A DNA stretch of 5,526 nt from Acholeplasmataceae bacterium (GTDB lineage Bacteria; Bacillota_I; Bacilli_A; Acholeplasmatales; Acholeplasmataceae), in assembly GCA_030656435.1 (NCBI GenBank), contig JAUSOA010000236.1, forward strand, positions 1-5,526, written 5' to 3'. Below the pieces are notes generated by a model. The model saw nothing but the letters and a program-made list of their open reading frames with translations, had not been told where the DNA came from and ran no database searches. The stretch's first letter is position 1. Each line of letters starts with the position of its first letter. Both the position numbers and the translations under genes were made by a program. Below are positions 1 to 5,526 of the stretch, piece by piece.

Positions 1-1352
1 CCTACGAAAGAGCAAACGGCATCAGAATTTCATTTTTTGGCGATAAAATCGATGAGATTAAAAGATTTGATGTCTTAACAGGTCAACCACTAGAAAGCTT
101 AAACTATGTAACCATATTTCCTGCATCTCACTTTATGACCAATAAAGATAAGCTTAAAGAATCCATTCGAAGAATAAAAAATGAATTACAGGAACAAATC
201 GCCTATTTCAAGGGAAATAATCTTTTATTAGAAGCACAGCGCATCGAACAAAGAACGAAATACGATATGGAAATGCTTGAAGAAATTGGAATTTGTAGCG
301 GGATAGAAAACTATTCAAGACATTTATCGCTTAGAGAAGCGGGTGAAACGCCAGCAACCTTAATTGATTTCTTTGGTGATGATTTTATTATGATTATTGA
401 TGAGTCCCATGTAACAATTCCTCAGGTCAGAGGTATGTATTTTGGTGACCGCTCAAGAAAAACAACACTTGTCAATTACGGATTTAGACTTCCAAGTGCC
501 TTGGATAATAGACCACTTCAATTCGATGAATTCGAGAATAAGTTCTCAAAGGTCATTTATCTATCAGCAACCCCCGGTGCCTATGAATTAGAAAAAGGGT
601 TACCTATTGTTGAACAAATTATTAGACCTACCTATTTATTAGATCCTGAAATTGAGGTTAGACCATCCAAGGGTCAAATGGATGATCTCTATTTCGAAAT
701 CAAAAAAAGAATTGCTGCTGGCGAGCGTGTACTTGTCACAACATTAACCATTCGTATGAGCGAGGATTTAACCGCGTATTTCAAGCAATTAGGACTTAAG
801 GTCGCTTATCTACATAGTGAAATTAAATCCTTAGACCGTATTACGATTCTAAGAGATTTAAGAATCGGTAAATATGATTGCTTAATTGGTATCAATTTAT
901 TACGTGAAGGTCTAGATCTTCCGGAGGTATCCCTAGTCGCGATTTTAGATGCTGATAAGCAGGGGTTCCTAAGAAGCGAACGCTCCTTAATTCAAACGAT
1001 AGGGCGAGCAGCAAGAAATCAAAATGGTCGAGTGATTATGTATGCAGATAAAATGAGTGATGCGATGACCTTCGCTATTAAAGAAACCAATCGAAGAAGA
1101 GCTCTTCAGCTCGCATTCAATTTAAAATATGATGTCGTTCCAGTAACCATTCAAAAGGATATTCGAGACAAAATTAGTATTAAAGAAGATATCATCGAAG
1201 AGGCTAAGGATTACTCGAAGATTACGAAGAAGGATAAAGAAAAGATGACAAGACAAATCGAAGCGGAAATGAAGGCTGCTGCGAAAAATCTTGATTTTGA
1301 GAAGGCTGCAGAGCTTAGAGATCTTTTATTTGAACTGAAAGCAGGAGACTAA
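1..1352 (+). CDS. uvrB: UvrB, excinuclease ABC subunit B (5'-truncated by window edge)
   Basis: UvrB is the DNA-damage-verifying helicase-like subunit of the UvrABC nucleotide excision repair complex in the cytoplasm; it receives damaged DNA from UvrA and recruits UvrC. The frame is already open at base 3, and the in-frame ATG at 135 is internal: the residues before it (YERANGIRISFFGD...) align with the usual UvrB sequence ahead of the FPA-x-HF motif. About 449 codons are visible of a family length near 660, so the Walker A motif and the beta-hairpin lie outside. Visible motifs are DESH (Walker B, 399-410), the YGFRLPSALDNRPL block (about 477-518), SATPG (564-578), REGLDLPEV (about 903-929), QTIGRAARN (helicase motif VI, 993-1019) and a C-terminal UVR domain (about 1248-1343, with LDFEKAAELRD) that contacts UvrC. 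No frameshift or missing motif is seen. uvrA, a frequent downstream partner, does not follow here. Identification is secure. Confidence 0.97.
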   Translation, partial: YERANGIRISFFGDKIDEIKRFDVLTGQPLESLNYVTIFPASHFMTNKDKLKESIRRIKNELQEQIAYFKGNNLLLEAQRIEQRTKYDMEMLEEIGICSGIENYSRHLSLREAGETPATLIDFFGDDFIMIIDESHVTIPQVRGMYFGDRSRKTTLVNYGFRLPSALDNRPLQFDEFENKFSKVIYLSATPGAYELEKGLPIVEQIIRPTYLLDPEIEVRPSKGQMDDLYFEIKKRIAAGERVLVTTLTIRMSEDLTAYFKQLGLKVAYLHSEIKSLDRITILRDLRIGKYDCLIGINLLREGLDLPEVSLVAILDADKQGFLRSERSLIQTIGRAARNQNGRVIMYADKMSDAMTFAIKETNRRRALQLAFNLKYDVVPVTIQKDIRDKISIKEDIIEEAKDYSKITKKDKEKMTRQIEAEMKAAAKNLDFEKAAELRDLLFELKAGD

Positions 1353-1365
1353 TGTCTTCTTTTTT
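1343..1365 (+). terminator. Possible weak intrinsic terminator or attenuator at the uvrB stop
   Basis: AGGAGAC (1343-1349) can pair with GTCTTCT (1354-1360) around a TAAT loop; six pairs are Watson-Crick and one is G-U. Five T residues (1361-1365) follow directly. The left arm is inside the last uvrB codons and the stop codon is in the loop. The stem is short, so termination is probably partial, and the next ribosome binding site starts only three bases after the T-run. It may equally be a chance hairpin. Confidence 0.35.
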
Positions 1366-1367
1366 CT

Positions 1368-1373
1368 AGGAGG
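1368..1373 (+). promoter_or_regulatory. Strong Shine-Dalgarno for the ATG at 1383
   Basis: AGGAGG lies nine bases before the ATG at 1383. It is the best ribosome binding site in this stretch and points to 1383, not 1453, as the place where ribosomes load. The ATG at 1453 that opens the hydrolase body is preceded only by ATTTGAAAAA, with no recognisable Shine-Dalgarno. This site therefore decides how the start of the SGNH gene should be read. Confidence 0.8.
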
Positions 1374-1382
1374 AGATTCTAA

Positions 1383-1448
1383 ATGAACAATAACTTAGAA
1401 AATATTAAGAAATTAATCGAAGAGGATTATAAAAATAAAGATATTTGA
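1383..1448 (+). pseudogene. 21-codon ORF: out-of-frame N-terminus of the SGNH hydrolase, or a leader ORF
   Basis: Starting at an ATG with an excellent ribosome binding site, this encodes MNNNLENIKKLIEEDYKNKD plus Ile and ends at TGA (1446-1448), five bases before the ATG of the SGNH hydrolase. The peptide is charged and helical in character, and its end, YKNKDI, would run naturally into F-E-K-M-S-D-K-G of the next frame. Some small SGNH hydrolases carry a similar N-terminal helix just before the GDS strand (recalled, not searched). I infer that it is the native N-terminus, separated by an indel in the T-run at 1444-1446: one extra or two missing bases would explain the frame change. The alternative is a true leader ORF feeding reinitiation at 1453. 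A sequencing or assembly error cannot be excluded. Confidence 0.6.
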
Positions 1449-1452
1449 AAAA

Positions 1453-1998
1453 ATGAGTGATAAAGGAAAAACAATTTTAGTTGGTGATTCCATGGTTGCT
1501 TATTTAAATCTAAATAAATACGGTTTATCCAATCAAGTCGTCAATCAAGGTATTGCAGGAGATACAACAATCGGTGTTTTAAAGAGGTTAAAATATGTAA
1601 CTGGGTTAAATCCATCAAAGGTCATTTTAAGTGTTGGATCCAATGATATGGTTTTAACAAATCTATCTTTTGAAGAAACTATAGAAAACATTGTCAAAAT
1701 TAAAAAAGAAATTGAAGATCAAACAAACACAAAGGTCTATGTAATGAGTCTAACACCGGTGCTTAGAGATAGTGCGATAACCAATAAATATTATGTTGCA
1801 ACAAGAACCAATGAAGACATCAAATATATTAATTTGAAACTACAAAACGCTTTTAAAGAAACCGAATTTATTTCTATTTATGAAGAATTTCTTGATTCAA
1901 AGGGAAACTTAGATATCCAATATACGACAGATGGAATCCATTTAAATCATCAAGGATATGAAAAATATACACATTTTATAAAAAATATATTGAAATAA
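1453..1998 (+). CDS. SGNH/GDSL-family hydrolase (esterase/lipase-like), start uncertain
   Basis: This is a probable serine ester hydrolase of the SGNH superfamily; the substrate cannot be told. All four signature blocks are present, numbering from the ATG at 1453: GDS with nucleophile Ser13 (block I), GIAGD with oxyanion-hole Gly36 (block II), VGSND with Asn64 (block III), and DGIHLN with Asp160 and His163 (block V). No signal peptide or membrane segment is seen, so it should be cytoplasmic. The 181 residues are on the short side, and Ser13 sits unusually near the N-terminus; joining the 21 codons at 1383-1448 would give about 204 residues with a conventional start. No ribosome binding site precedes 1453, so as written the gene relies on reinitiation after the TGA at 1446-1448 or is disrupted. 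The body itself is intact. It lies about 100 bases after uvrB with no obvious promoter between, so co-transcription with uvrB is likely. Confidence 0.85.
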   Translation: MSDKGKTILVGDSMVAYLNLNKYGLSNQVVNQGIAGDTTIGVLKRLKYVTGLNPSKVILSVGSNDMVLTNLSFEETIENIVKIKKEIEDQTNTKVYVMSLTPVLRDSAITNKYYVATRTNEDIKYINLKLQNAFKETEFISIYEEFLDSKGNLDIQYTTDGIHLNHQGYEKYTHFIKNILK

Positions 1999-2047
1999 AT
2001 TGAGTTCATTGATATCCTAAATATATCGTATCTATAGGGAGGATAAA

Positions 2048-2962
2048 ATGAAAATAGAACAGATTGGCCAAAAATTAGGGCTAAATTCTTTTCACGATGT
2101 TCCAAAGGGGAATGTTTCAGGATTTGATTATTATGTTACGTTAGTAAATATTGATTTATTAGTAAAGATGAACTTTATCGTGTTTGTTTTTAACAAGAAA
2201 TTGACCAAATACGAGAAAACAGCAATTTCAAAGGCCCAAGGCCTACCTATCATGAGAATTGAATCGATTGGATTGCAGGAAAATGCTGTTATGCTTCCAT
2301 TAAAGTATGGATTCAAAAGACTTGAAAAGCATCAAAAACATCTAGATAAGCTTGCAGCACTTTTTACTAGACTTGAGCTAAAGAATTTAAGTCATTGTCC
2401 ATTTTGTGGCAATGAAGATAATGATACCTACGGTAAACTGAAGGGCATACCGATTGCAGTACATAAAGCATGTGTTGATGGATATGTTGAACAGGTTGAA
2501 ACCCATGTTGAAACCACAGCGAAAACGGTAAAAAATTTACCTAAAAGTATTTTATTTGCAATATTAGGAGCAATCATTGGTTTGATACCTACAATCTTGA
2601 CACTATCAATTTTTAGCACCTATTTTGCACTCCTATTCGCACTCATCCCACTATGTTCATTTTATGGATATAAGAAGGGAAATGGTCCAAGAGCAGCTTA
2701 TGTACCAGTAATCATTACCGTAATATCAATGATCATTGCGCCAACCTTTATTGTTTTAATGTATATGATGGTTGCTGATTATGAACAAGTCACACTGAGT
2801 ACTTTACTAGGAGACCCAGAGATGATGAGCTCATTTCAATACGATTTAGGCATCAGTGTATTATTTATTGCAATTGGTGTTTTAATTGCCTGGAAAAACA
2901 TTTATAAACAAACGCATGCACAGGTTAAAAAGGATTTAAAAGAACTGAAGAATAACAACTAG
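2048..2962 (+). CDS. Unrecognised membrane protein with a CxxC...HxxC putative zinc site
   Basis: I do not recognise the family. Three parts are visible in the 304 residues. Residues 1-110 form a soluble, mixed alpha/beta-looking domain ending in a basic helix (about 90-110). Residues 117-142 hold Cys117-Pro-Phe-Cys120 and His139-x-x-Cys142, a pattern that suggests one zinc ion in a short zinc-ribbon-like knuckle. From about 167 come hydrophobic stretches at roughly 167-187, 190-207, 218-242 and 267-284, that is about four membrane helices, followed by a lysine-rich cytoplasmic-type tail. There is no N-terminal signal, so the zinc domain probably faces the cytoplasm. The start is supported by AGGGAGGA at 2036-2043. 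It follows the SGNH gene by 49 bases and ends in a strong terminator at its own stop codon, making it last in the uvrB-side unit. A sensor, scaffold or membrane-stress role is conceivable, but nothing shown here establishes it. Confidence 0.85.
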   Translation: MKIEQIGQKLGLNSFHDVPKGNVSGFDYYVTLVNIDLLVKMNFIVFVFNKKLTKYEKTAISKAQGLPIMRIESIGLQENAVMLPLKYGFKRLEKHQKHLDKLAALFTRLELKNLSHCPFCGNEDNDTYGKLKGIPIAVHKACVDGYVEQVETHVETTAKTVKNLPKSILFAILGAIIGLIPTILTLSIFSTYFALLFALIPLCSFYGYKKGNGPRAAYVPVIITVISMIIAPTFIVLMYMMVADYEQVTLSTLLGDPEMMSSFQYDLGISVLFIAIGVLIAWKNIYKQTHAQVKKDLKELKNNN

Positions 2963-2989
2963 AAAGCCACTTTTGTGGCTTTCGTTTTT
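2962..2989 (+). terminator. Strong intrinsic terminator
   Basis: A perfect nine-base-pair stem, GAAAGCCAC (2962-2970) with GTGGCTTTC (2975-2983), closes a TTTT loop and is followed by G and five T residues (2985-2989). The first stem base is the last base of the TAG stop codon of the preceding gene. It separates the uvrB-side genes from the Sel1-repeat gene. Confidence 0.9.
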
Positions 2990-3010
2990 AAGGAAAAGTT
3001 CAATTGATTA

Positions 3011-3019
3011 TGGTATTAT
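3011..3019 (+). promoter_or_regulatory. Probable extended -10 promoter for the Sel1-repeat gene
   Basis: TGGTATTAT combines the TG of an extended -10 element with a -10 hexamer TATTAT (3014-3019, five of six matches to TATAAT). No good -35 hexamer lies 16 to 18 bases upstream (sequence there is AGGAAA), which fits extended -10 promoters. Its position between a terminator and the next gene supports it. Transcription would start near 3025-3027, giving an untranslated leader of only about 12 bases that begins at or inside the GGAG ribosome binding site (3026-3029). Confidence 0.4.
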
Positions 3020-3037
3020 AGAGTTGGAGTTGATTAT

Positions 3038-4300
3038 ATGAATGCACATACGCATTACCAAGCTGGATTATCGAATTATATATTAAATACACCAAAGAAA
3101 AATATAATGGTTGCTATTGAGCATTTTACTCAGGCAGCTGTTTTAGGTCATGCCGATGCACATTATTTTCTCGGCCGTTTTTATGGTTTAGGAGATGGAA
3201 TATCTCTAGATTTCACTAAAGCAAAAGAGCATTATGAAAAGGGTGTTTCCTTAGGCTCTTATAAATGTGGCTACGCACTTGGCTTAATCTATCATACTGG
3301 AATGGGTGTTGAAAAAGATGATACAACAGCAAAAGATTATTTCAAACAAAATTATTCTATTCTATTAACAGAAGCAGAAAGTAAAGATCCCGTTTCTATG
3401 CATATTTTAGGAACCTACTTTTATTATGGCTTTCATGTGCAAAGATACATCTTTAAAGCAATCGAATGGTTTTTAAAGGCATCTGAATTGGGATATAGTG
3501 ATTCTCAGTATATGCTAGGGATGATTTATGAAACCATTGGTCACGATAATAAGGATAAAGAAAAAGCTAGTCACTATTATGAGCTCGCTGCTAAGCAGGA
3601 TCATCCATATGCACAGTATGCCTTAGGTATTAACGCCATTGAAGAAGAAAGATGGAAAGATGCCACCTTCTATCTTGAAAAGGCCGCTAATCAGCAATAT
3701 GCACTCGCTGCTTATTCGCTAGCGATGTACTATCATGAAAAGGAAGCAAAATATCCTTTAAAGGCCTTTGAATGGTTTATGGTTGCAGCTAAGCAAGGTC
3801 ATACGGAGTCTGAATATTATGTCGGTCTATATTATCAAAATGGTAAAGGGGTTCCTCAAAATATTGAGCAAGCCGTTTACTGGCTAGAAAAGGCTGCAGT
3901 CAAGAAGGATAAGAATGCTTTGTATCATCTCGCGATGATTTTAATTAAAGAAGAGATGAAGGATTATAAGACGATCGCTAAGTTGCTTGAGCAAGCAGCG
4001 GCACTTGATCATCCACATGCTCAATATAATTTAGCTGTTATGTATCAAAAGGGTGACGGAGTTCCTCAAAACATGCAAAAATCATTTTTCTGGTATGAAA
4101 AAGCAGCAGGTGCTAATCTAGCAATTGCTCAATACAATTTAGGGATGATTTATTTTGAAGGATCTATTGTTGAAAAGGATGAAGCAAAAGCTAAGGAGCT
4201 GTGGCAAAAAGCTGCAGATCAAGGCTTGGAAGCTGCAGTAAAACTCATGCTATCGATTAATAATTATGAAAAGTTGCAGAAATCAACATGGCAATCCTAA
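3038..4300 (+). CDS. Sel1-repeat (SLR/TPR-like) protein
   Basis: The 420-residue protein consists almost wholly of Sel1-like repeats, paired helices of about 34 to 36 residues that stack into a solenoid and mediate protein-protein contacts. Around ten units can be traced, starting near residues 38, 74, 117, 153, 189, 221, 255, 290, 325 and 360. Typical signs are A-x-Y-x-L-G-x-x-Y at the first helix and A-x-x-W/Y-x-x-K-A-A at the second, with G-x-G-V-P-Q-N loops at 268-274 and 338-344. Those two loops are 70 residues apart, hinting at a two-repeat duplication. There is no signal peptide, membrane helix or attached catalytic domain, so it should be a cytoplasmic scaffold or adaptor; partners cannot be deduced. 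The start is supported by GGAG at 3026-3029, eight bases upstream. It is first in a new transcription unit, and its last 13 bases overlap the following small membrane gene. Confidence 0.93.
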   Translation: MNAHTHYQAGLSNYILNTPKKNIMVAIEHFTQAAVLGHADAHYFLGRFYGLGDGISLDFTKAKEHYEKGVSLGSYKCGYALGLIYHTGMGVEKDDTTAKDYFKQNYSILLTEAESKDPVSMHILGTYFYYGFHVQRYIFKAIEWFLKASELGYSDSQYMLGMIYETIGHDNKDKEKASHYYELAAKQDHPYAQYALGINAIEEERWKDATFYLEKAANQQYALAAYSLAMYYHEKEAKYPLKAFEWFMVAAKQGHTESEYYVGLYYQNGKGVPQNIEQAVYWLEKAAVKKDKNALYHLAMILIKEEMKDYKTIAKLLEQAAALDHPHAQYNLAVMYQKGDGVPQNMQKSFFWYEKAAGANLAIAQYNLGMIYFEGSIVEKDEAKAKELWQKAADQGLEAAVKLMLSINNYEKLQKSTWQS

Positions 4301-4563
4301 AATATAGTTATTTATCCTTAGGGATTGTTTTGTATGTGTTCGTTAATTTTTTATCATACACAAACCCCGATTTTTCAGGTCCTCTCACTACAAAGATCAT
4401 ATATAGCTCCATTTCATTTATTTTATTAATCTTTACCTATGCAAGTATTTTATTTCCTAAGAAGATATATAAAAAGGAATTTTCTCAATATACAACCTAT
4501 GTCAAAGTGTCCTTATATATAGGGATTATTGTTATACCACTGATTAGCCTATACTATCGCTAA
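4288..4563 (+). CDS. Small three-helix membrane protein overlapping the Sel1-repeat gene
   Basis: I do not recognise a family. The 91 residues contain three hydrophobic segments, at about 7-23, 35-56 and 71-89, joined by a short polar loop (about 24-34) and a basic loop, PKKIYKKEFSQ (about 57-67). By the positive-inside rule the loop between helices two and three should be cytoplasmic. The ATG at 4288 overlaps the end of the Sel1-repeat gene by 13 bases in another frame, and only weak purine sequence precedes it, so translation probably depends on coupling to the upstream gene. No other ATG in this frame would leave the first helix intact. Its size, composition and clean end before a terminator argue for a real gene, but without homology evidence it stays hypothetical. 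The overlap suggests that it may anchor or work with the Sel1-repeat protein. Confidence 0.7.
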   Translation: MAILKYSYLSLGIVLYVFVNFLSYTNPDFSGPLTTKIIYSSISFILLIFTYASILFPKKIYKKEFSQYTTYVKVSLYIGIIVIPLISLYYR

Positions 4564-4586
4564 TCTAAAAGATAAAACATAAACAA

Positions 4587-4613
4587 AAAAAGATGGAATT
4601 TTTCCATCTTTTT
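4587..4613. terminator. Bidirectional intrinsic terminator between convergent genes
   Basis: A 12-base-pair stem has arms at 4587-4598 and 4602-4613, with a GATGG/CCATC core and a three-base loop. It is flanked by an A-run on the left and has a T-run as its right arm, so it reads as stem plus U-tract on both strands. It lies between the stop of the small membrane protein gene (+) and the stop of pepT (-), and should end transcription from both sides. Confidence 0.85.
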
Positions 4614-4626
4614 ATATTTGGCTTAA

Positions 4627-5526
4627 CTATTTTGCTGCAATTTTAACAATTTCAATTAAGATTTGAACTGCCGTTCTCATTTGATCAATCGAACAAAACT
4701 CCATTCGACCATGAAATTGGAATCCACCTGTTCCTATATTTGGACAAATCAATCCCTCATAGGTAAGTCTTGCTCCATCTGTGCCACCGCGAATCGCCTT
4801 AGTAAAAGGTGTAAGACCAACATTTTTCACTGCTTGAAGTGCAAGATTGACGACATGCATGTGATCTTTTATCACTTCATACATATTGAAATAGCTATCT
4901 GTAACTGAAAGTTCAACAGCAGTATAACCATACTTTTCGTTCATGAATTTGGAAATTCTTTCAAATTCCTTTTTTTGTTCTGTAAATTTAACCATGTCAT
5001 GGTTTCTAATAATATAATTCGCATGCGCTTTTTCAACTTCACCCTTTAATCCTGTAAGATGATTAAACCCTTCATATTTTTCAGTAATTGCGGGATTTAA
5101 AAATACTGGGAGCATGGAATGGAATTCAAATGCGAGATGTAGGGCATTAATCATTTTGTTTTTTGCAGAACCCGGATGAATGCTTTTACCGATAAAGTCT
5201 AATTTAGCAGTTGCTGCATTGAAGTTTTCATATTCAATACCACCAACCTCATCACCATCTGCTGTATATGCGAAATCCGCCTTAAACCATTCATAATTAA
5301 AGTGATCTGCTCCTTCACCAATTTCTTCATCTGGTGTAAAGCATATATAAATATCTCCGTGTCTTTCGCTCGGATTTGCTACAAAGTATTCAACGAGTTC
5401 CATAATTTCAGCAACGCCACACTTATCATCAGCCCCTAAGAGCGTATTTCCATCTGTGACGATAATATCTTGGCCAATTACCTTGGATAAACTAGGGTAT
5501 TTGCTGGGTTCCATAGATAGCTTATC
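4627..5526 (-). CDS. pepT: Peptidase T (tripeptide aminopeptidase), N-terminal part outside window
   Basis: PepT is a cytoplasmic dinuclear-zinc aminopeptidase of the M20B family that releases the N-terminal residue of tripeptides. Numbering from the first in-window Met (codon at 5514-5512), the features are GADDK with the bridging metal Asp at 29, DEE at 62-64 with the catalytic base Glu63 and metal ligand Glu64, TADGD with metal ligand Asp86, the IRGGTDGARL block (about 242-251), and TGGFQFHGRMEF with the last metal ligand His268. The GKSIHPGSAKNKMINAL region belongs to the lid/dimerisation domain. That Met is not the true start: the frame stays open to the window edge (D-K-L-S precedes it), and the family, about 405-410 residues, needs roughly 110 more N-terminal residues carrying the His and Asp of the HxD motif. 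No defect is visible. Its promoter is outside the window. Confidence 0.96.
   Translation of the reverse strand, partial: DKLSMEPSKYPSLSKVIGQDIIVTDGNTLLGADDKCGVAEIMELVEYFVANPSERHGDIYICFTPDEEIGEGADHFNYEWFKADFAYTADGDEVGGIEYENFNAATAKLDFIGKSIHPGSAKNKMINALHLAFEFHSMLPVFLNPAITEKYEGFNHLTGLKGEVEKAHANYIIRNHDMVKFTEQKKEFERISKFMNEKYGYTAVELSVTDSYFNMYEVIKDHMHVVNLALQAVKNVGLTPFTKAIRGGTDGARLTYEGLICPNIGTGGFQFHGRMEFCSIDQMRTAVQILIEIVKIAAK

Noticed and set aside
135..137. ATG at 135 as the start of a short UvrB-like protein.
   Set aside because: The frame is open upstream to the window edge and codes for typical UvrB sequence, so this Met is internal.
1419..1452. Programmed +1 frameshift like that of prfB, joining the 21-codon ORF to the hydrolase frame at ATT-TGA.
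   Set aside because: The stop context superficially resembles the CTT-TGA shift site, but the only Shine-Dalgarno-like sequence upstream (AGAGGA near 1420-1425) is about 17 bases away instead of a few, and no stimulatory structure is evident. A simple indel or reinitiation is more economical.
1444..1453. Polymerase slippage on the A6 run before the ATG at 1453 as a source of frame restoration.
   Set aside because: The TGA stop of the 21-codon ORF comes before the A-run, so slippage there could not bypass it; the T-run before it is only three bases long.
2000..2027. Possible promoter TTGAGT (2000-2005) with TATATC (2022-2027) ahead of the membrane protein gene.
   Set aside because: Spacing is 16 bases, but the -10 matches the consensus poorly and such matches are common in AT-rich DNA. 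No terminator after the hydrolase gene demands a new promoter here.
2131..2316. Open frame of 61 codons on the minus strand.
   Set aside because: It lies wholly inside the membrane protein gene, has no ribosome binding site, and its composition is that of an antisense shadow.
2428..2619. Open frame of 63 codons on the minus strand.
   Set aside because: It is antisense to the zinc-site and first membrane-helix region of the real gene; there is no start signal and no recognisable protein character.
4663..4908. Cysteine-rich open frame of 81 codons on the plus strand.
   Set aside because: It is antisense to the conserved C-terminal part of pepT, which is unambiguous; the cysteines are a product of reading pepT codons backwards, and no ribosome binding site is present.

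Overview
The window looks like a chromosomal segment of an AT-rich, low-GC Gram-positive-type bacterium (Firmicutes or an Acholeplasma/Izemoplasma-like Mollicute). The grounds are the strongly A/T-biased third codon positions, AGGAGG-type ribosome binding sites, compact stem plus T-run terminators, and UvrB and PepT sequences of the type found in that group. TGG codes for Trp throughout and no main ORF contains an in-frame TGA, so the standard bacterial code applies rather than the Mycoplasma code. The lineage is an inference from sequence character, not a search.

Layout, left to right: (1) the 3' two thirds of uvrB (+), cut by the left edge. (2) A small SGNH/GDSL-type hydrolase gene (+) whose best ribosome binding site and ATG lie in a different frame from the catalytic body, so it is either frameshifted or expressed by reinitiation behind a 21-codon ORF. 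(3) An unrecognised membrane protein with a CxxC...HxxC putative zinc site (+), closed by a strong terminator directly at its stop codon. (4) A new transcription unit starting from a probable extended -10 promoter, holding a Sel1-repeat protein of about ten repeats and an overlapping 91-residue, three-helix membrane protein (+). (5) A bidirectional terminator. (6) A convergent pepT (peptidase T) gene on the minus strand, whose N-terminal coding part runs off the right edge.

uvrB, the SGNH gene and the membrane gene are co-directional with gaps of about 30 to 50 bases and could be read through together, although a weak hairpin plus T-run sits at the uvrB stop. Nothing visible links their functions: DNA repair, ester hydrolysis and peptide catabolism look like unrelated housekeeping neighbours. 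The only pair with positional evidence for joint action is the Sel1-repeat protein and its overlapping small membrane protein.

I see no mobile element, CRISPR array, tRNA or rRNA, and no clear novel system. The points most worth a second look are the broken or recoded start of the SGNH gene, the unrecognised zinc-site membrane protein, and the Sel1/small-membrane-protein pair.
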